Shown: positions 23,926 through 32,826, counted from the stretch's first letter. The stretch is DNA of 64,000 bases from Pontibacter ramchanderi (GCF_002846395.1 NZ_PJMU01000001.1:1-64000); one strand, 5' to 3'. Translations and numbers: made by a program. The notes: generated by a model from the sequence alone, not told the origin.

Positions 23926-25464
23926 TTATTCCGTCACAGCTCGCAGGGCGTTTACGCGGCCATAACCGTAGTAAGGATCGCGTCCGGGTTTGCCCAGGTC
24001 ATCGGCAGTGGCGCGCAGTTTGGCCAGCACATGGGCCGGGTCCATTTTGCCACCGTTCTTACCGATGATGAGTGCCGCTACGCCTGCTGCGTGCGGGCCT
24101 GCCATACTGGTGCCAACTGACCAGTAATAAGAGGCTGTACCAGGTTTCAGGTTGCTTCCTGTGCTGAATACGTAGTCGAAAACATAGGCAGGTTGACTAG
24201 TGGGGCCTACTGTAACTACATTAAGACCATTAGGCTCATATGCAAATATATAATCACCGCCTGGAGCCGCAAACTGAATATCGGAGGTGCCGTAGTTGGA
24301 GTAAGAGGCAAAGTCATCCATGAAGGTGCTGAATGGATTAAGCGCCCAGCCACGAGGTGCCGTAGCCGAGATCGAGATTACACCAGTTGAGGCGGACGGA
24401 ATGTGCAACAGCGACTTGTCAGCGTTCCCGTCATTGGCTGCGTTACCAGCAGATGCAATAACGGTAACCCCATTTTTAGTAGCATAGCTGGTGGCGCGGT
24501 TTATAGCGATCAGCAGTTCCTGTACAGCTTTTGTATCGTTTTCGATAAAGTCATCGGAAGGGTCCTCCGGTGTGCCGTTGTCGTTCAGGAACCTGCCGTT
24601 GCGCGGAATGGCCGCCCCAAGGCTCATGTTGATGACATTGGCATTTTGTTGCGTGGCATGTATAATGCCATTGATCATCCAGCTAAACGAGCCCGAACCA
24701 GAGTCGCGGAGCACTTTCACCAGAATTAGTTTCGCTTCGGGTGCCACACCAATAATACCGATTCCGTTATCGGCGGCGGCAATGGTACCGGCCGTGTGTG
24801 TGCCGTGGCTGCCTACACCTGCCAGGGCGTAGCCCAGGTTCTCTCCTGTTACGAAGTTTCTGCTGGCCGCCATATCAATATTTGGAAGCAGGTCCGGATG
24901 ATCGAGGTCGAAGCCACTGTCCAACACGGCTACACGTGCGCCATTGCCACGCTGGCCTGAGTTCCAGGCTTGTGAAGCCTTTATGGCCGCATGTCCCCAC
25001 TGCAAGTCGAAAAAGCGGTCGTTGTCGCCACTTGCCGGCGGTGTGCCCACATCGGCCAATTCTACAATCTTCATGTCGTCTGGGTTGTACCACTGTACTT
25101 CCAGGTCGCGCACGACAGAGCGCACACCATTGATCTTAGAGGCTTTTGCGGCAAACGCAGGGTCGTCTGAATACACCGTGGCAACCCCAACCTGCTCCAT
25201 CAAGCTCGTTACCTCACCGTTGGCAGCGGTTAGTTCGGCTGCTATACCTGCAGGTAAGGTTTCGCTGCTCGACAGCACCACATAATGGTTGTTGCGCAAC
25301 TTCACATTCGATTTCGGGTGAACGCCCTGCGACAAGAGGGTAGCGTCTGCGCTCAACTCCGTTGACGGATTCATGTCTTCTTCCGGGTTACAGCCAACCA
25401 GGGCCATAAAAGCCAGCATTGCTGGAAAGATAAACTTCTTGCTCGTAAAGGTTTTGTTGATCAT
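23926..25464 (-). CDS. S8 family serine peptidase, lipoprotein
   Basis: 512 residues. Lipobox 'FMALVGCNPEE' with Cys25, so exported and lipid-anchored. An I9-like propeptide (residues ~55-125) precedes the subtilisin domain. Catalytic triad: Asp182 ('AVLDSGFDLDHPDL'), His220 ('GSHGTHTAGTIAA') and Ser453 ('VGTSMAGPHAAGVAALI'); the oxyanion Asn is in 'VIASAGNAAND'. The domain ends 'PYYGYGRVNALRAV', with no C-terminal extra domain. It degrades proteins in the periplasm or at the cell surface. Monocistronic, with a long upstream untranslated region. The ATG at 25464 is the only start that leaves a normal signal sequence. Confidence 0.94.
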   Translation of the reverse strand: MINKTFTSKKFIFPAMLAFMALVGCNPEEDMNPSTELSADATLLSQGVHPKSNVKLRNNHYVVLSSSETLPAGIAAELTAANGEVTSLMEQVGVATVYSDDPAFAAKASKINGVRSVVRDLEVQWYNPDDMKIVELADVGTPPASGDNDRFFDLQWGHAAIKASQAWNSGQRGNGARVAVLDSGFDLDHPDLLPNIDMAASRNFVTGENLGYALAGVGSHGTHTAGTIAAADNGIGIIGVAPEAKLILVKVLRDSGSGSFSWMINGIIHATQQNANVINMSLGAAIPRNGRFLNDNGTPEDPSDDFIENDTKAVQELLIAINRATSYATKNGVTVIASAGNAANDGNADKSLLHIPSASTGVISISATAPRGWALNPFSTFMDDFASYSNYGTSDIQFAAPGGDYIFAYEPNGLNVVTVGPTSQPAYVFDYVFSTGSNLKPGTASYYWSVGTSMAGPHAAGVAALIIGKNGGKMDPAHVLAKLRATADDLGKPGRDPYYGYGRVNALRAVTE

Positions 25465-26497
25465 CTTATGTTTGTTTAAATAAAGGTTTACAAAGGTTGC
25501 TGGTACAGACAGAATCAGAACCAGGTAGCGCGATAGCTGTAGAGTTATCGCAGCATATGAAATTTTTTAATAGTTTATTTTTTCTCACACCCTGTTGAGG
25601 AAGGCAGAGAATAGAGGACTAACGGCGCTTTGTAAGAGGTAAACCCTGCCAGTTGGTTGGCCAGTATACCTAAGATGTAAGTATAGGTGTTGTTACAAAT
25701 ATGTAATTATCCAATTACGGAGTATTTAAAAATTAAGTTATGATTAATTTTATATTTTTAAAATACCACTAAATATTTTTTTTGTCTTTTTTTGAAGAAG
25801 TCAGGGGGCAGTGCCTGTAACCAGGGTAGGGTGGCTAACAACACGGGGCATCGTATTTTGCTGGTATTATATTCATAAATTTTCTTGTAGACTTCTTACG
25901 CTATTGCTTAACTTGCTTTGTTACTGCATGGCTTTACTTTTGCAAAAACCACCATATGCCCCCAACAGGCTCTCACCAAAGCCTATCTGCGACTTGAAAA
26001 CTGCCTGAAACGACATGGAGCGCTTTAAGGCGGCGCTGCGCACCCTGCTTAACACCCTCGTCCTGTATGAGATAGCGGAACATGGGAAGAACCATTAGTG
26101 AGGTTTCCTGAAGTGTGCTGGAAACACATATCAGGGGAGAAGTATTCCAAACATGCAGTTACCATAACACCTATACCGACAACAGCCAGACCTACCCGCT
26201 GCGGCAGGCGCACAAAACCAGCAACGGAGCAGAGCAGCACTTCACCTATACAAATTCAAAGGGCTGGGTATAAGAACACTCCAGAAGTGGCGGGCCAGGC
26301 ATCAGGAAAATTGCACTGTATTTGACGAGGCGCTGCAACAAATACAGCGAAAGTCCGGTTAAAGGAACCGTGCAGAATGGGGTCGTTCTGAATCAGACAC
26401 CAGTCTGCCAACCGAATCCACGGGCTTTACCCTGTTGTCCAGGGGCAGGCCTTTTCCCCACCGCTGTGCGCTACGTTTTACCGACTAATTTTTCTGC
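25465..26497. other. 1 kb intergenic region, AT-rich then coding-like
   Basis: The first ~350 bp are strongly AT-rich with poly-T runs. From about 25980 base composition becomes gene-like. A 27-residue ORF (26014-26097, MERFKAALRTLLNTLVLYEI...) and an open stretch ending at 26273 (with 'SQTYPLRQAHKTSNGAEQHF') look like fragments, but I could not join them into one gene or match a family. The TATACCT word occurs once, at 25665. Probably decayed coding sequence or a long leader; uncertain. Confidence 0.4.
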
Positions 26498-26920
26498 ATG
26501 CAGCTACAGCGTACCTTACCTCTCACAGAACACCTTCCTCAGACGGGCTACTATACCTTCGACGTGCCCCACATACACCAAAGCAACATAGCAGATGTAA
26601 AGAAAAGCATCGATGCGTATCTGGCCCTCATCAAAACCGAAAACATACGGCACGTGCTGCTCAACTTTTCTCAAACCGAGGTATCGGTCGCGGACGAAAC
26701 CTTCCGGCTGGTGCTCAACTACCTCATCATCGGCCTGAAATACACCGAGGCCAGCCGTATCGCCCGTATCTCTGTGGCAGATGCTGGCCGGGAGCACATT
26801 GCCCTGGCAGCTTTTTCGCAGTCCGCCGTTCTTTTGCACCACCACGTGCAACTAGGCTATTTCAAGAGCATGCACGAAGCGCAGCGTTGGCTGGGCTCCG
26901 CCCCCTATAAGGCGCGCTGA
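26498..26920 (+). CDS. STAS/SpoIIAA-like small protein
   Basis: 140 residues, no signal peptide or membrane segment. The pattern is alternating strand-helix ('YYTFDVPHIHQSNIADVKKS', 'IRHVLLNFSQTEVSVADETF', 'ASRIARISVAD') ending in 'MHEAQRWLGS', the same plan as three other proteins in this window (29232, 29896, 36176), each of about 135 residues with a central 'LL/LID' strand and a C-terminal '...A..WL'. That suggests a STAS- or SpoIIAA-like fold, used elsewhere for protein-protein signalling; family membership is inferred from pattern only. A strong terminator follows, and kaiC begins 479 bp downstream. Confidence 0.75.
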   Translation: MQLQRTLPLTEHLPQTGYYTFDVPHIHQSNIADVKKSIDAYLALIKTENIRHVLLNFSQTEVSVADETFRLVLNYLIIGLKYTEASRIARISVADAGREHIALAAFSQSAVLLHHHVQLGYFKSMHEAQRWLGSAPYKAR

Positions 26921-27050
26921 GTGGGTGGGGGCTTTCGAGGGCAGGCACAGGGCAAATCCGGAAAAATATATTCTGAAATATAAAACCTTGCTATATACCT
27001 ATACGTATATACAGGTAGCAAAGCGAAAGCTCATTTTGTGGATGATAGTA

Positions 27051-27088
27051 GCGGCTCCGGGGGTGAACGACCGGGGCCGCTTTTTTTG
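27051..27088 (+). terminator. Terminator after the first STAS-like gene
   Basis: Stem GCGGCTCCGG / CCGGGGCCGC (27051-27060 and 27071-27080, one G-T pair) with a 10-nt loop followed by seven T. Confidence 0.85.
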
Positions 27089-27192
27089 TGCCTATACCTA
27101 CTTGCAAGGGAAATCCGATCATGTAAAATTATTGTACCAAAAGCCGTGCGGACTGCTCAAATCCTACCCATTGCATATTTTTAAACAAAACC

Positions 27193-27222
27193 TTTGCGCT
27201 ACGTATTTATTCCTTACATTTG
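27193..27222 (+). promoter_or_regulatory. kaiC promoter (TTTG-N18-TACATTTG)
   Basis: TTTG at 27193-27196 and TACATTTG at 27215-27222, 18 bp apart, match the Bacteroidota -33/-7 consensus TTTG and TAnnTTTG fully. This is the cleanest promoter in the window and lies ~178 bp before the kaiC ATG. Confidence 0.7.
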
Positions 27223-27399
27223 ATGCATGAAACGTTAAAAAGACGTACGGTATCTTAAAACCTACTGCTACCTTTCGCGGTATACGAAGTAGATTTAATA
27301 GACCGTTTTCACTCCTCATAAAGCATCCGCTTACGCATCACTTTCCCCGGCAAGGTTAGTCCTGTGAGTTCCTTTTTTTATCACCGCTAACCAACCATC

Positions 27400-28863
27400 A
27401 TGAACATTGAAAAACTGCCAACCGGCATAGAAGCTTTTGATCACATTTCCGACGGAGGATTGCCTCTCGGCAGAACAACCCTCATAGCAGGCAGTTCGGG
27501 TAGTGCCAAGACCCTGTTTGGGGCTCAGTTTCTGGCCATGGGCATTATGCTGTTTGACCAGTCAGGTGTGTTTGTCACTTTTGAAGAGCAGGTAGACGAC
27601 ATCCGCAAAAATCTGCGTAGCTTCAACTGGGACATCGATACCTGGGAGAAAGAAGGCAAGTGGGTCTTTGTGGACGGCTCTCCGAAAGAGGAAGACTCCA
27701 TTACGGTCGGCGACTACGACCTGAGCGCCTTCCGCATCAGACTGGAGCATGCCATCAACAAAATCAAAGCACAGCGCGTTGTCATCGACTCCATCGGCAG
27801 CGTGTTCACGCAGTTTCCGGATATGCACACCATCCGGCGCGAGCTCTTTAAAGTCGCCATGACATTGCGTCGCCTTCACGCCACTTCCATCATCACGGCG
27901 GAGCGAACCGAAGAGTATGGCGAAATATCCCGCTTCGGAGTAGAGGAATTCCTGGCCGACAACGTGATCATCCTGCGCAACGTGCTCAACAAGGAGAAGC
28001 GAAGACGCACCATCGAGATACTCAAGTTCAGGGGCAGCAACCACATCAAAGGCGAGAACCCCTTTACCATTATACCTGACAAAGCCATCGTCATTATTCC
28101 GCTTTCAGCAATGGAGCTGAAGCAGCGTTCCTCGCACGTGCGGGTGACCTCGGGCGTACCTAAACTCGACGACATGTGCGGTGGCGGTTTTTACCGCGAT
28201 TCTATCATACTTGTATCGGGGGCGACGGGTGCCGGTAAAACCCTGTTGGTAGCCAATTTCATCAACGGCATCCGCGAGAAAGGAGAGCGATGCCTGCTAA
28301 TGGCCTTTGAAGAAAGCCGTGAGCAACTTTTCCGCAACGCCAAGGGCTGGGGACAGGACTTTGAAAAACTTGAAGAAGACGGCTATTTGAAAGTTGTATG
28401 TATTTACCCGGAAGTTTCTTCGCTGGAGGACCACTTCATCAACATTCAAGAGATCGTTAAATCCTTCAAGCCAGATCGCATTGCCATCGACAGCCTGTCT
28501 GCTCTGACGCGCACCTCATCCGAAAAGGGTTTCCGGGAATTTATCATTGCATTGACTTCGTTTTTAAAGCACGAGGAGATCACGGGGATGTTTACGGCAA
28601 CCACGCCGCTCCTGACAGGAGGCGCCTCGGTTACGGAAGGTAATATCTCCACCATCACCGATACGATTATACTGTTGCGCTATGTGGAAGTATATGGCGA
28701 AATGCAGCGTGCTATTTCGGTGCTCAAAATGCGCGGCTCGAAGCACGATGCCGCTATTCGCCAGTTCACGATCGACAGCCAGGGCATGAACATTGGAGAG
28801 CCTTTTAACGGCGTAAGCGGCATATTGACTGGAAACCCGGTTGTAGTGAAGCAAAACAACTAG
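27400..28863 (+). CDS. kaiC: KaiC-type clock ATPase/autokinase
   Basis: 487 residues with two RecA-like domains, CI and CII, as in cyanobacterial KaiC. CI: P-loop 'AGSSGSAKTLF' (residues 31-38; the usual Gly before Lys is Ala), catalytic Glu pair E62/E63 ('FVTFEEQVDDI'). CII: P-loop 'SGATGAGKTLL' (274-281), Glu pair E304/E305 ('MAFEESREQL'), and the phosphorylation region 'SVTEGNISTITDTIILLRY' in which S417 and T418 (and T412) align with S431, T432 and T426 of Synechococcus KaiC. The C-terminal tail is short, consistent with the lack of a KaiA-binding tail. It begins at ATG 27400, after a perfect promoter, and is followed 24-36 bp later by kaiB. No kaiA is present. Confidence 0.95.
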   Translation: MNIEKLPTGIEAFDHISDGGLPLGRTTLIAGSSGSAKTLFGAQFLAMGIMLFDQSGVFVTFEEQVDDIRKNLRSFNWDIDTWEKEGKWVFVDGSPKEEDSITVGDYDLSAFRIRLEHAINKIKAQRVVIDSIGSVFTQFPDMHTIRRELFKVAMTLRRLHATSIITAERTEEYGEISRFGVEEFLADNVIILRNVLNKEKRRRTIEILKFRGSNHIKGENPFTIIPDKAIVIIPLSAMELKQRSSHVRVTSGVPKLDDMCGGGFYRDSIILVSGATGAGKTLLVANFINGIREKGERCLLMAFEESREQLFRNAKGWGQDFEKLEEDGYLKVVCIYPEVSSLEDHFINIQEIVKSFKPDRIAIDSLSALTRTSSEKGFREFIIALTSFLKHEEITGMFTATTPLLTGGASVTEGNISTITDTIILLRYVEVYGEMQRAISVLKMRGSKHDAAIRQFTIDSQGMNIGEPFNGVSGILTGNPVVVKQNN

Positions 28864-28899
28864 TATTTAGAAGGAAGAGAGAGGCATTTGAAGGAATAT

Positions 28900-29211
28900 A
28901 TGGGTGTAAAAACCCTCCAATCAAAAATGGGCAAACACATCCTAGAGCTCTATGTCAACGGTAGCAGCCTTACTTCGGTAGAGGCCATTGAGACTTTGCA
29001 GAACATCTGTGAAGAGCATCTGCACGGGAATTGTGAAGTTGAGATAGTAGATGTACTGAAAAATCCGGAGCGTGCCGAGGAGGCGGGTATACTGGCTATA
29101 CCTACCTTGATTCGGAAATGGCCACTACCGGAAAGCCGCATCATTGGGGCGCTCACGATCAAAAGCCGTGTGTTGGCGGGCCTGGGAATCACAAACGGGA
29201 ACACACACTAA
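28900..29211 (+). CDS. kaiB: KaiB-like thioredoxin-fold protein
   Basis: 103 residues from the ATG at 28900 (MGVKTLQ...); a TTG at 28888 would add four residues. The KaiB pattern is clear: 'HILELYVNGSSLTSVEAIET' at the start, 'EVEIVDVLKNPERAEEAGIL' in the middle, then the cis-Pro strand 'AIPTLIRKWPLPESRIIGAL'. KaiB binds KaiC CI in the clock complex after changing fold. The gene follows kaiC by 36 bp on the same strand, so the two are one operon. The next gene converges from 20 bp away with no obvious terminator between. Confidence 0.93.
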   Translation: MGVKTLQSKMGKHILELYVNGSSLTSVEAIETLQNICEEHLHGNCEVEIVDVLKNPERAEEAGILAIPTLIRKWPLPESRIIGALTIKSRVLAGLGITNGNTH

Positions 29212-29231
29212 GCTATACCTGAGCATGCGCG

Positions 29232-29639
29232 CTAAGCCTTGAGCCAGGCCAGTGCGTCATCGGGTGTGGAAAAGGTAGCTACTTCATAGGACAATAAGCC
29301 TGCTTTGCGGGCCTCTTCTATATTATGCTGGGCACGGGCCTCTCTTTCAGGGTCGTATGGCTGTATGCGGGCAATTTTTACCAGGCGTGTCTTCGCTAGC
29401 ATTGCCACCAATTCCATGGTAAGCTGTCGGTTTTCATCCTCCTCAATTTCTACGGCCGTGGTGCGGGCATCGAGCAGGAGTTTGCGCACATCATAGTTTC
29501 GGATCGTTTCCACCATGACATGCAAGCTGTGCCTGATCTCCGACATATGAAAGCGTTGCAGATCCGGGTAGCGTACCTGCAGTATGTCAGTGGCCGGGTT
29601 GTACTCTAATCGCAATATGCTGTTTTGCAAGAGAATCAT
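29232..29639 (-). CDS. STAS/SpoIIAA-like small protein
   Basis: 135 residues from the ATG at 29639 (MILLQNSILRLEY...); an upstream ATG (29711) adds 24 residues that do not fit the paralogues. Features shared with its relatives in this window: an N-terminal hairpin ('LRLEYNPATDILQVRY'), helix, central 'VRKLLLDARTTAVEIEED', another 'LVKIARIQPYD' strand and the end 'STPDDALAWLKA'. Cytoplasmic. It converges on kaiB, and is divergent from another paralogue gene, so it sits in the kaiBC neighbourhood. Function unknown. Confidence 0.78.
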   Translation of the reverse strand: MILLQNSILRLEYNPATDILQVRYPDLQRFHMSEIRHSLHVMVETIRNYDVRKLLLDARTTAVEIEEDENRQLTMELVAMLAKTRLVKIARIQPYDPEREARAQHNIEEARKAGLLSYEVATFSTPDDALAWLKA

Positions 29640-29895
29640 GAACGATAAATTAGGCTGAAAAAACCCGAAATGGAAACGACACAAGTTACTAAGCGAGTAC
29701 TGAACACACAAGGGGATGTACAGTAAAAGCGAAAATTTATACTAAACTTAAGAAGGGGTTTTGATTTCAAAAATGGAAACTGTTTATTGCAAACCCTTGT
29801 CAAAAATACTGAATAGGAGCGTACTGGCTGAATAAAACTGGAAACGATGTATCCGATGTTATAGTGCCTGTACGAGAGTTAAGAAGCGTACCGCA

Positions 29896-30297
29896 ATGAT
29901 AATATACAAAAAAGACTATATCAGCATTGCCTATTACGAGGCTGAAAAACTGCTTGAGATTACCTGGCTGGCCTACGCGCCCAGCGGCGCCTACCGCGAG
30001 GCCATGCTACATTACCTGCACGCGCTCCAGCACTACGACATAAAACGCTGGCTCATCGACTACCGCCTGTCGCGGGTGGTGCGCCCCTCCGACCAGGAGT
30101 GGACGAGGAATGAGTGGCTGCCCCGGTTTATAGAGCAGTCGCAGCAACTGGAGAAACTGGCCCGTGTTAAGTCCACTGACATATCGGCCCGCATCAGTTC
30201 CGAGAACATGCTGCGCCACATCGACCGGAGTCAGCTCCCTTACAAGTTCATGGAGTTCGAGTACTACGGCGAAGCCCGCAGCTGGCTACTTGCCTAA
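29896..30297 (+). CDS. STAS/SpoIIAA-like small protein
   Basis: 133 residues, cytoplasmic. It aligns well with the protein at 36176: N-terminal 'ISIAYYEAEKLLEITWLAYA', then 'SGAYREAMLHYLHALQHYDI', 'KRWLIDYRLSRVV', 'SDQEWTRNEWLPRF', 'QLEKLARVKSTDIS' and the end 'GEARSWLLA'. The central 'WLIDYR' strand and terminal 'WL' are the common marks of this group. Divergent from the 29232 paralogue; the creatininase-like gene follows 41 bp downstream. Function unknown, but proximity to kaiBC suggests a possible signalling partner (inference). Confidence 0.78.
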   Translation: MIIYKKDYISIAYYEAEKLLEITWLAYAPSGAYREAMLHYLHALQHYDIKRWLIDYRLSRVVRPSDQEWTRNEWLPRFIEQSQQLEKLARVKSTDISARISSENMLRHIDRSQLPYKFMEFEYYGEARSWLLA

Positions 30298-30338
30298 ACC
30301 TACAAAACCAAACCTATCAGCAACCTATATTTAAAATA

Positions 30339-31106
30339 ATGCGCCCCTACATACTTGCCGAATCGAACTGGAAAGCCATTAAAGAGCAGCACATAGACGT
30401 AGCCGTGCTCCCCTGGGGCGCTACCGAAGCCCACAACTACCACCTGCCCTATGGCACCGACAATTACGAGGCCGAAGCGGTGGCGGCAGAGGCGGCCCGC
30501 CTGGCCTGGGAAGCCGGCGCCAAAGTAACGGTGTTGCCGGTTATCCCCTTTGGCGTAAACACCGGCCAGGCCGATATCACGCTCGACATCAACCTCAACC
30601 CCAGTACACAGCTACTGATTCTCCGCGACATCGTGGAAGTGCTCAACCGGCAGGGCATCCGCAAACTGCTGGTACTTAACAGCCATGGCGGCAATGACTT
30701 TAAACCGATCCTGCGTGAGTTGGGCCTCCGGTTCCCGGAAATGTTTTTGCTGACCTGCAACTGGTTTCTGGCCGCCGACCGCAAAGCCTACTTCGATAGC
30801 CCCGGCGACCACGCCGACGAGGTGGAGACCAGCATCATGCAGTACCTGCGCCCCGATCTGGTGTTGCCGCTGAGCGAAGCAGGAGAGGGCAAAGAGTATA
30901 AGTCCAAACTAATAGGTATACGGCAGGGCTGGGCCTGGTCAGAGCGCCTCTGGTCGCAGGTGAGCGACGACACGGGCATTGGCAGCCCGGCAGCCGCCAC
31001 GCCCGCCAAAGGCCAGGCCTTCTTCGAAGCCACCACCCGCAACATCGCCCAGTTGCTGCAGGAGCTAGCTGTCGTAGATACTAAAGATAGGTATGAGAGG
31101 GGGTAG
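30339..31106 (+). CDS. Creatininase family protein
   Basis: 255-residue metal-dependent amidohydrolase of the creatininase family. The metal-binding and active-site segments are 'AVLPWGATEAHNYHLPYGTD', 'LLVLNSHGGNDFKPIL' and 'GDHADEVETSIMQYL'. Members open cyclic amides such as creatinine or the formamide of pyrimidine/flavin precursors; the substrate here is unknown. Cytoplasmic. It follows the STAS-like gene by 41 bp, perhaps cotranscribed, and ends at the bidirectional terminator shared with mscL. Confidence 0.9.
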   Translation: MRPYILAESNWKAIKEQHIDVAVLPWGATEAHNYHLPYGTDNYEAEAVAAEAARLAWEAGAKVTVLPVIPFGVNTGQADITLDINLNPSTQLLILRDIVEVLNRQGIRKLLVLNSHGGNDFKPILRELGLRFPEMFLLTCNWFLAADRKAYFDSPGDHADEVETSIMQYLRPDLVLPLSEAGEGKEYKSKLIGIRQGWAWSERLWSQVSDDTGIGSPAAATPAKGQAFFEATTRNIAQLLQELAVVDTKDRYERG

Positions 31107-31215
31107 TTTTAATTTGGTAATTGCCTATTTGTTGAATTGTTGATTGTCGCGATGTGCGAATAATCCCTGACGTGTGGCAATGAATGACCATTAATTAATC
31201 TTTAGAAATCAAAAA

Positions 31216-31260
31216 AACGATGTTGCGTGAGGCCTTTCCAGCCTGCGCAACATCGTTTTT
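31216..31260. terminator. Bidirectional terminator, creatininase-like gene / mscL
   Basis: Stem AACGATGTTGCG / CGCAACATCGTT (31216-31227 and 31246-31257) with an inner small stem AGGC/GCCT, flanked by A- and T-runs. Confidence 0.88.
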
Positions 31261-31277
31261 TATGTTTCAGGTATAGG

Positions 31278-31712
31278 CTACTTGGCGGCGATGGTTCGCA
31301 GGGCGTCGCGCATTTCGGTGAGGAGTACTTCTTCTTTGGTTGGGGCAGGCGGTACAGAAGGCGCCTCTACTTTCTTGCGCTTCAAGCGGTTCATGCCCTT
31401 CACGATCATAAAAATGATGAAAGCAAGGATCAGGAAGTTCAGCACCACGGTGACAAAGTTACCCCAGGCAAATACGGCCCCCAGTTTACGCGCCTCTTCC
31501 AGTGCCAGGCCTGTCGGCACTGCATCGGAGAGCGGCACATAGAGGTTCGAGAAGTCCATGTCGCCGATGGCCGTGCCTACCAGCGGCATGATCAGGTCGT
31601 TTACAACGGAGTTAACCAGACCGCTGAAGGCACCACCGATGATGATACCGATCGCCAGGTCCATAACATTGCCACGCATGGCAAATTCTTTGAATTCTTT
31701 CATCATGCTCAT
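31278..31712 (-). CDS. mscL: Large-conductance mechanosensitive channel MscL
   Basis: 144-residue inner-membrane channel that opens on membrane tension and releases solutes after osmotic downshock. The family N-terminus 'MKEFKEFAMRGNVMDLAIG' (start possibly Met3 or Met4), TM1 'AIGIIIGGAFSGLVNSVVND' with the gating Gly residues, and TM2 'VTVVLNFLILAFIIFMIVKG' are all present, followed by the charged C-terminal bundle. Works as a pentamer. Monocistronic, next to a strong terminator. Confidence 0.95.
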   Translation of the reverse strand: MSMMKEFKEFAMRGNVMDLAIGIIIGGAFSGLVNSVVNDLIMPLVGTAIGDMDFSNLYVPLSDAVPTGLALEEARKLGAVFAWGNFVTVVLNFLILAFIIFMIVKGMNRLKRKKVEAPSVPPAPTKEEVLLTEMRDALRTIAAK

Positions 31713-31830
31713 AAGCCGGATTGTTTAAGGTGAAAGGTTTGATTGGTTTTTAGATATGTAAATATATTCATTTGATTGTATAAAACAACTACTTTCTTAT
31801 TAAGTATTTACCGGGGGCAGTCCGCATAAA

Positions 31831-31872
31831 AAACCCGTTGCTATACCTGCGACAAGGTATAGCAACGGGTTT
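31831..31872. terminator. 18-bp stem hairpin with TATACCT words
   Basis: AAACCCGTTGCTATACCT (31831-31848) and AGGTATAGCAACGGGTTT (31855-31872), perfect over 18 bp, loop GCGACA. A- and T-tails on either side allow termination in both directions (below the phosphoesterase gene on the minus strand). Its inner stem is the recurrent word. Confidence 0.8.
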
Positions 31873-31938
31873 CTAAAGTCAGAGCTTCCGGCTCAGGATT
31901 AGCAGTATAGTCTAAGCTATAGCACGTACCAGCTCGTG

Positions 31939-32688
31939 CTATACCTCATACAGGAAGAAAGGCTTTTCGTAATCGGACTTCTGCAGCACAGGTTTCGATA
32001 CGTTGAACACCTTGACCCCGGTGCTCGTTTCGCCGGCCAGTGTGCCTACGTGGGCATGCCCGTGAAAGGCGGCCTCCACGTTGCGTCGGTTCAGTGGCTC
32101 CTCGAGGCGGGAGCAGCCCAGGAAGGGGTGAATAGCATCCGGCTCGCCCTCTATCGTGGCCTGAATTGGGGAGTAGTGCAGAATCGCTATTTTCTTCAGG
32201 TCGCTCTGCTCGCTGTCGATCTGCGCCAGGGCGGCGTCCAGCTTCAGGGCCTCTGTCACGGCCTCCTGCACAAAATCTTTGTTCAGTTGCTCTCCGAACA
32301 TACCTAGCATGTACCTGTCGAAGCCGCCGCCAAAGCCTTTCACGCCCGCAAAGCCCACATGCCCGATCACGGTGAAGTCGCCGTCGAGCAGTTTGAGGTT
32401 GGTCGGGGCGAAGATCTTGCGCAGCTTTTTCACCTGGTCGTGGTCATAGTCGTGGTTGCCCAGCACGGCCAGCACAGGTATAGAACAGGCTTTCAGTTCT
32501 TCTGCCAACACCTCGGCTTCGCTTTCGCGGCCGGTATCGGTCAGGTCGCCGCAGAGCAGCAGCACATCCGCCTCTTCCGATGCCTGCCTGAAAAAATCGG
32601 TCCACTTGCCTGCGTCCTGTTCACTCACATGTATATCGCCTACGGCTGCTATGCGTAGTTTCTTGGGTTCTGTATTCGCGTCTTCCAT
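31939..32688 (-). CDS. Metallophosphoesterase
   Basis: 249 residues from the ATG at 32688 (MEDANTEPKKLRIAAVGDIH); a longer reading from 32751 adds residues without similarity to the family. The five metal-binding blocks of calcineurin-like phosphoesterases are seen: 'GDIHVSE', 'LLLCGDLTDTG', 'AVLGNHDYDHD', a histidine in 'KKIAILHYSPI' and 'AAFHGHAHVGTLAG'. It hydrolyses phosphoesters with two metal ions; substrate unknown. Cytoplasmic. A small stem (31918-31926 with 31935-31943) overlaps its stop codon. Confidence 0.9.
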   Translation of the reverse strand: MEDANTEPKKLRIAAVGDIHVSEQDAGKWTDFFRQASEEADVLLLCGDLTDTGRESEAEVLAEELKACSIPVLAVLGNHDYDHDQVKKLRKIFAPTNLKLLDGDFTVIGHVGFAGVKGFGGGFDRYMLGMFGEQLNKDFVQEAVTEALKLDAALAQIDSEQSDLKKIAILHYSPIQATIEGEPDAIHPFLGCSRLEEPLNRRNVEAAFHGHAHVGTLAGETSTGVKVFNVSKPVLQKSDYEKPFFLYEV

Positions 32689-32826
32689 CGTGTTTCTTTT
32701 TATTGAATGTAATACTACGTGCCAAGCCGGCTTCGGGATAGAAAAGAGCACTTATACCTGGGCACAAAAGAAACAGCCCCCACACTTCGGGTGCGGGGGC
32801 TGAGTTAGCTAACAAGTACTATTTAT

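Larger units (their letters stand above)
26921..27399. other. Intergenic region upstream of kaiC
   Basis: Holds the terminator of the preceding gene, the kaiC promoter and two TATACCT words (26994, 27093). The kaiC leader is about 170 nt long; no conserved RNA element was recognised in it. Confidence 0.5.

Noticed and set aside
23631-25465. CRISPR or tandem repeats in AT-rich gaps
   Set aside because: No regularly spaced repeats; the AT runs are simple-sequence noise.
26994-27030. Run of TATATACCTATACGTATATA upstream of kaiC as a special element
   Set aside because: AT-rich alternation plus one TATACCT word explains it; no larger structure.
19926-31106. Idea that the two sensor kinases are part of the kaiBC system
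   Set aside because: They are over 4 kb from kaiC, separated by a subtilase gene and other units, and lack SasA-like KaiB-type sensor domains.
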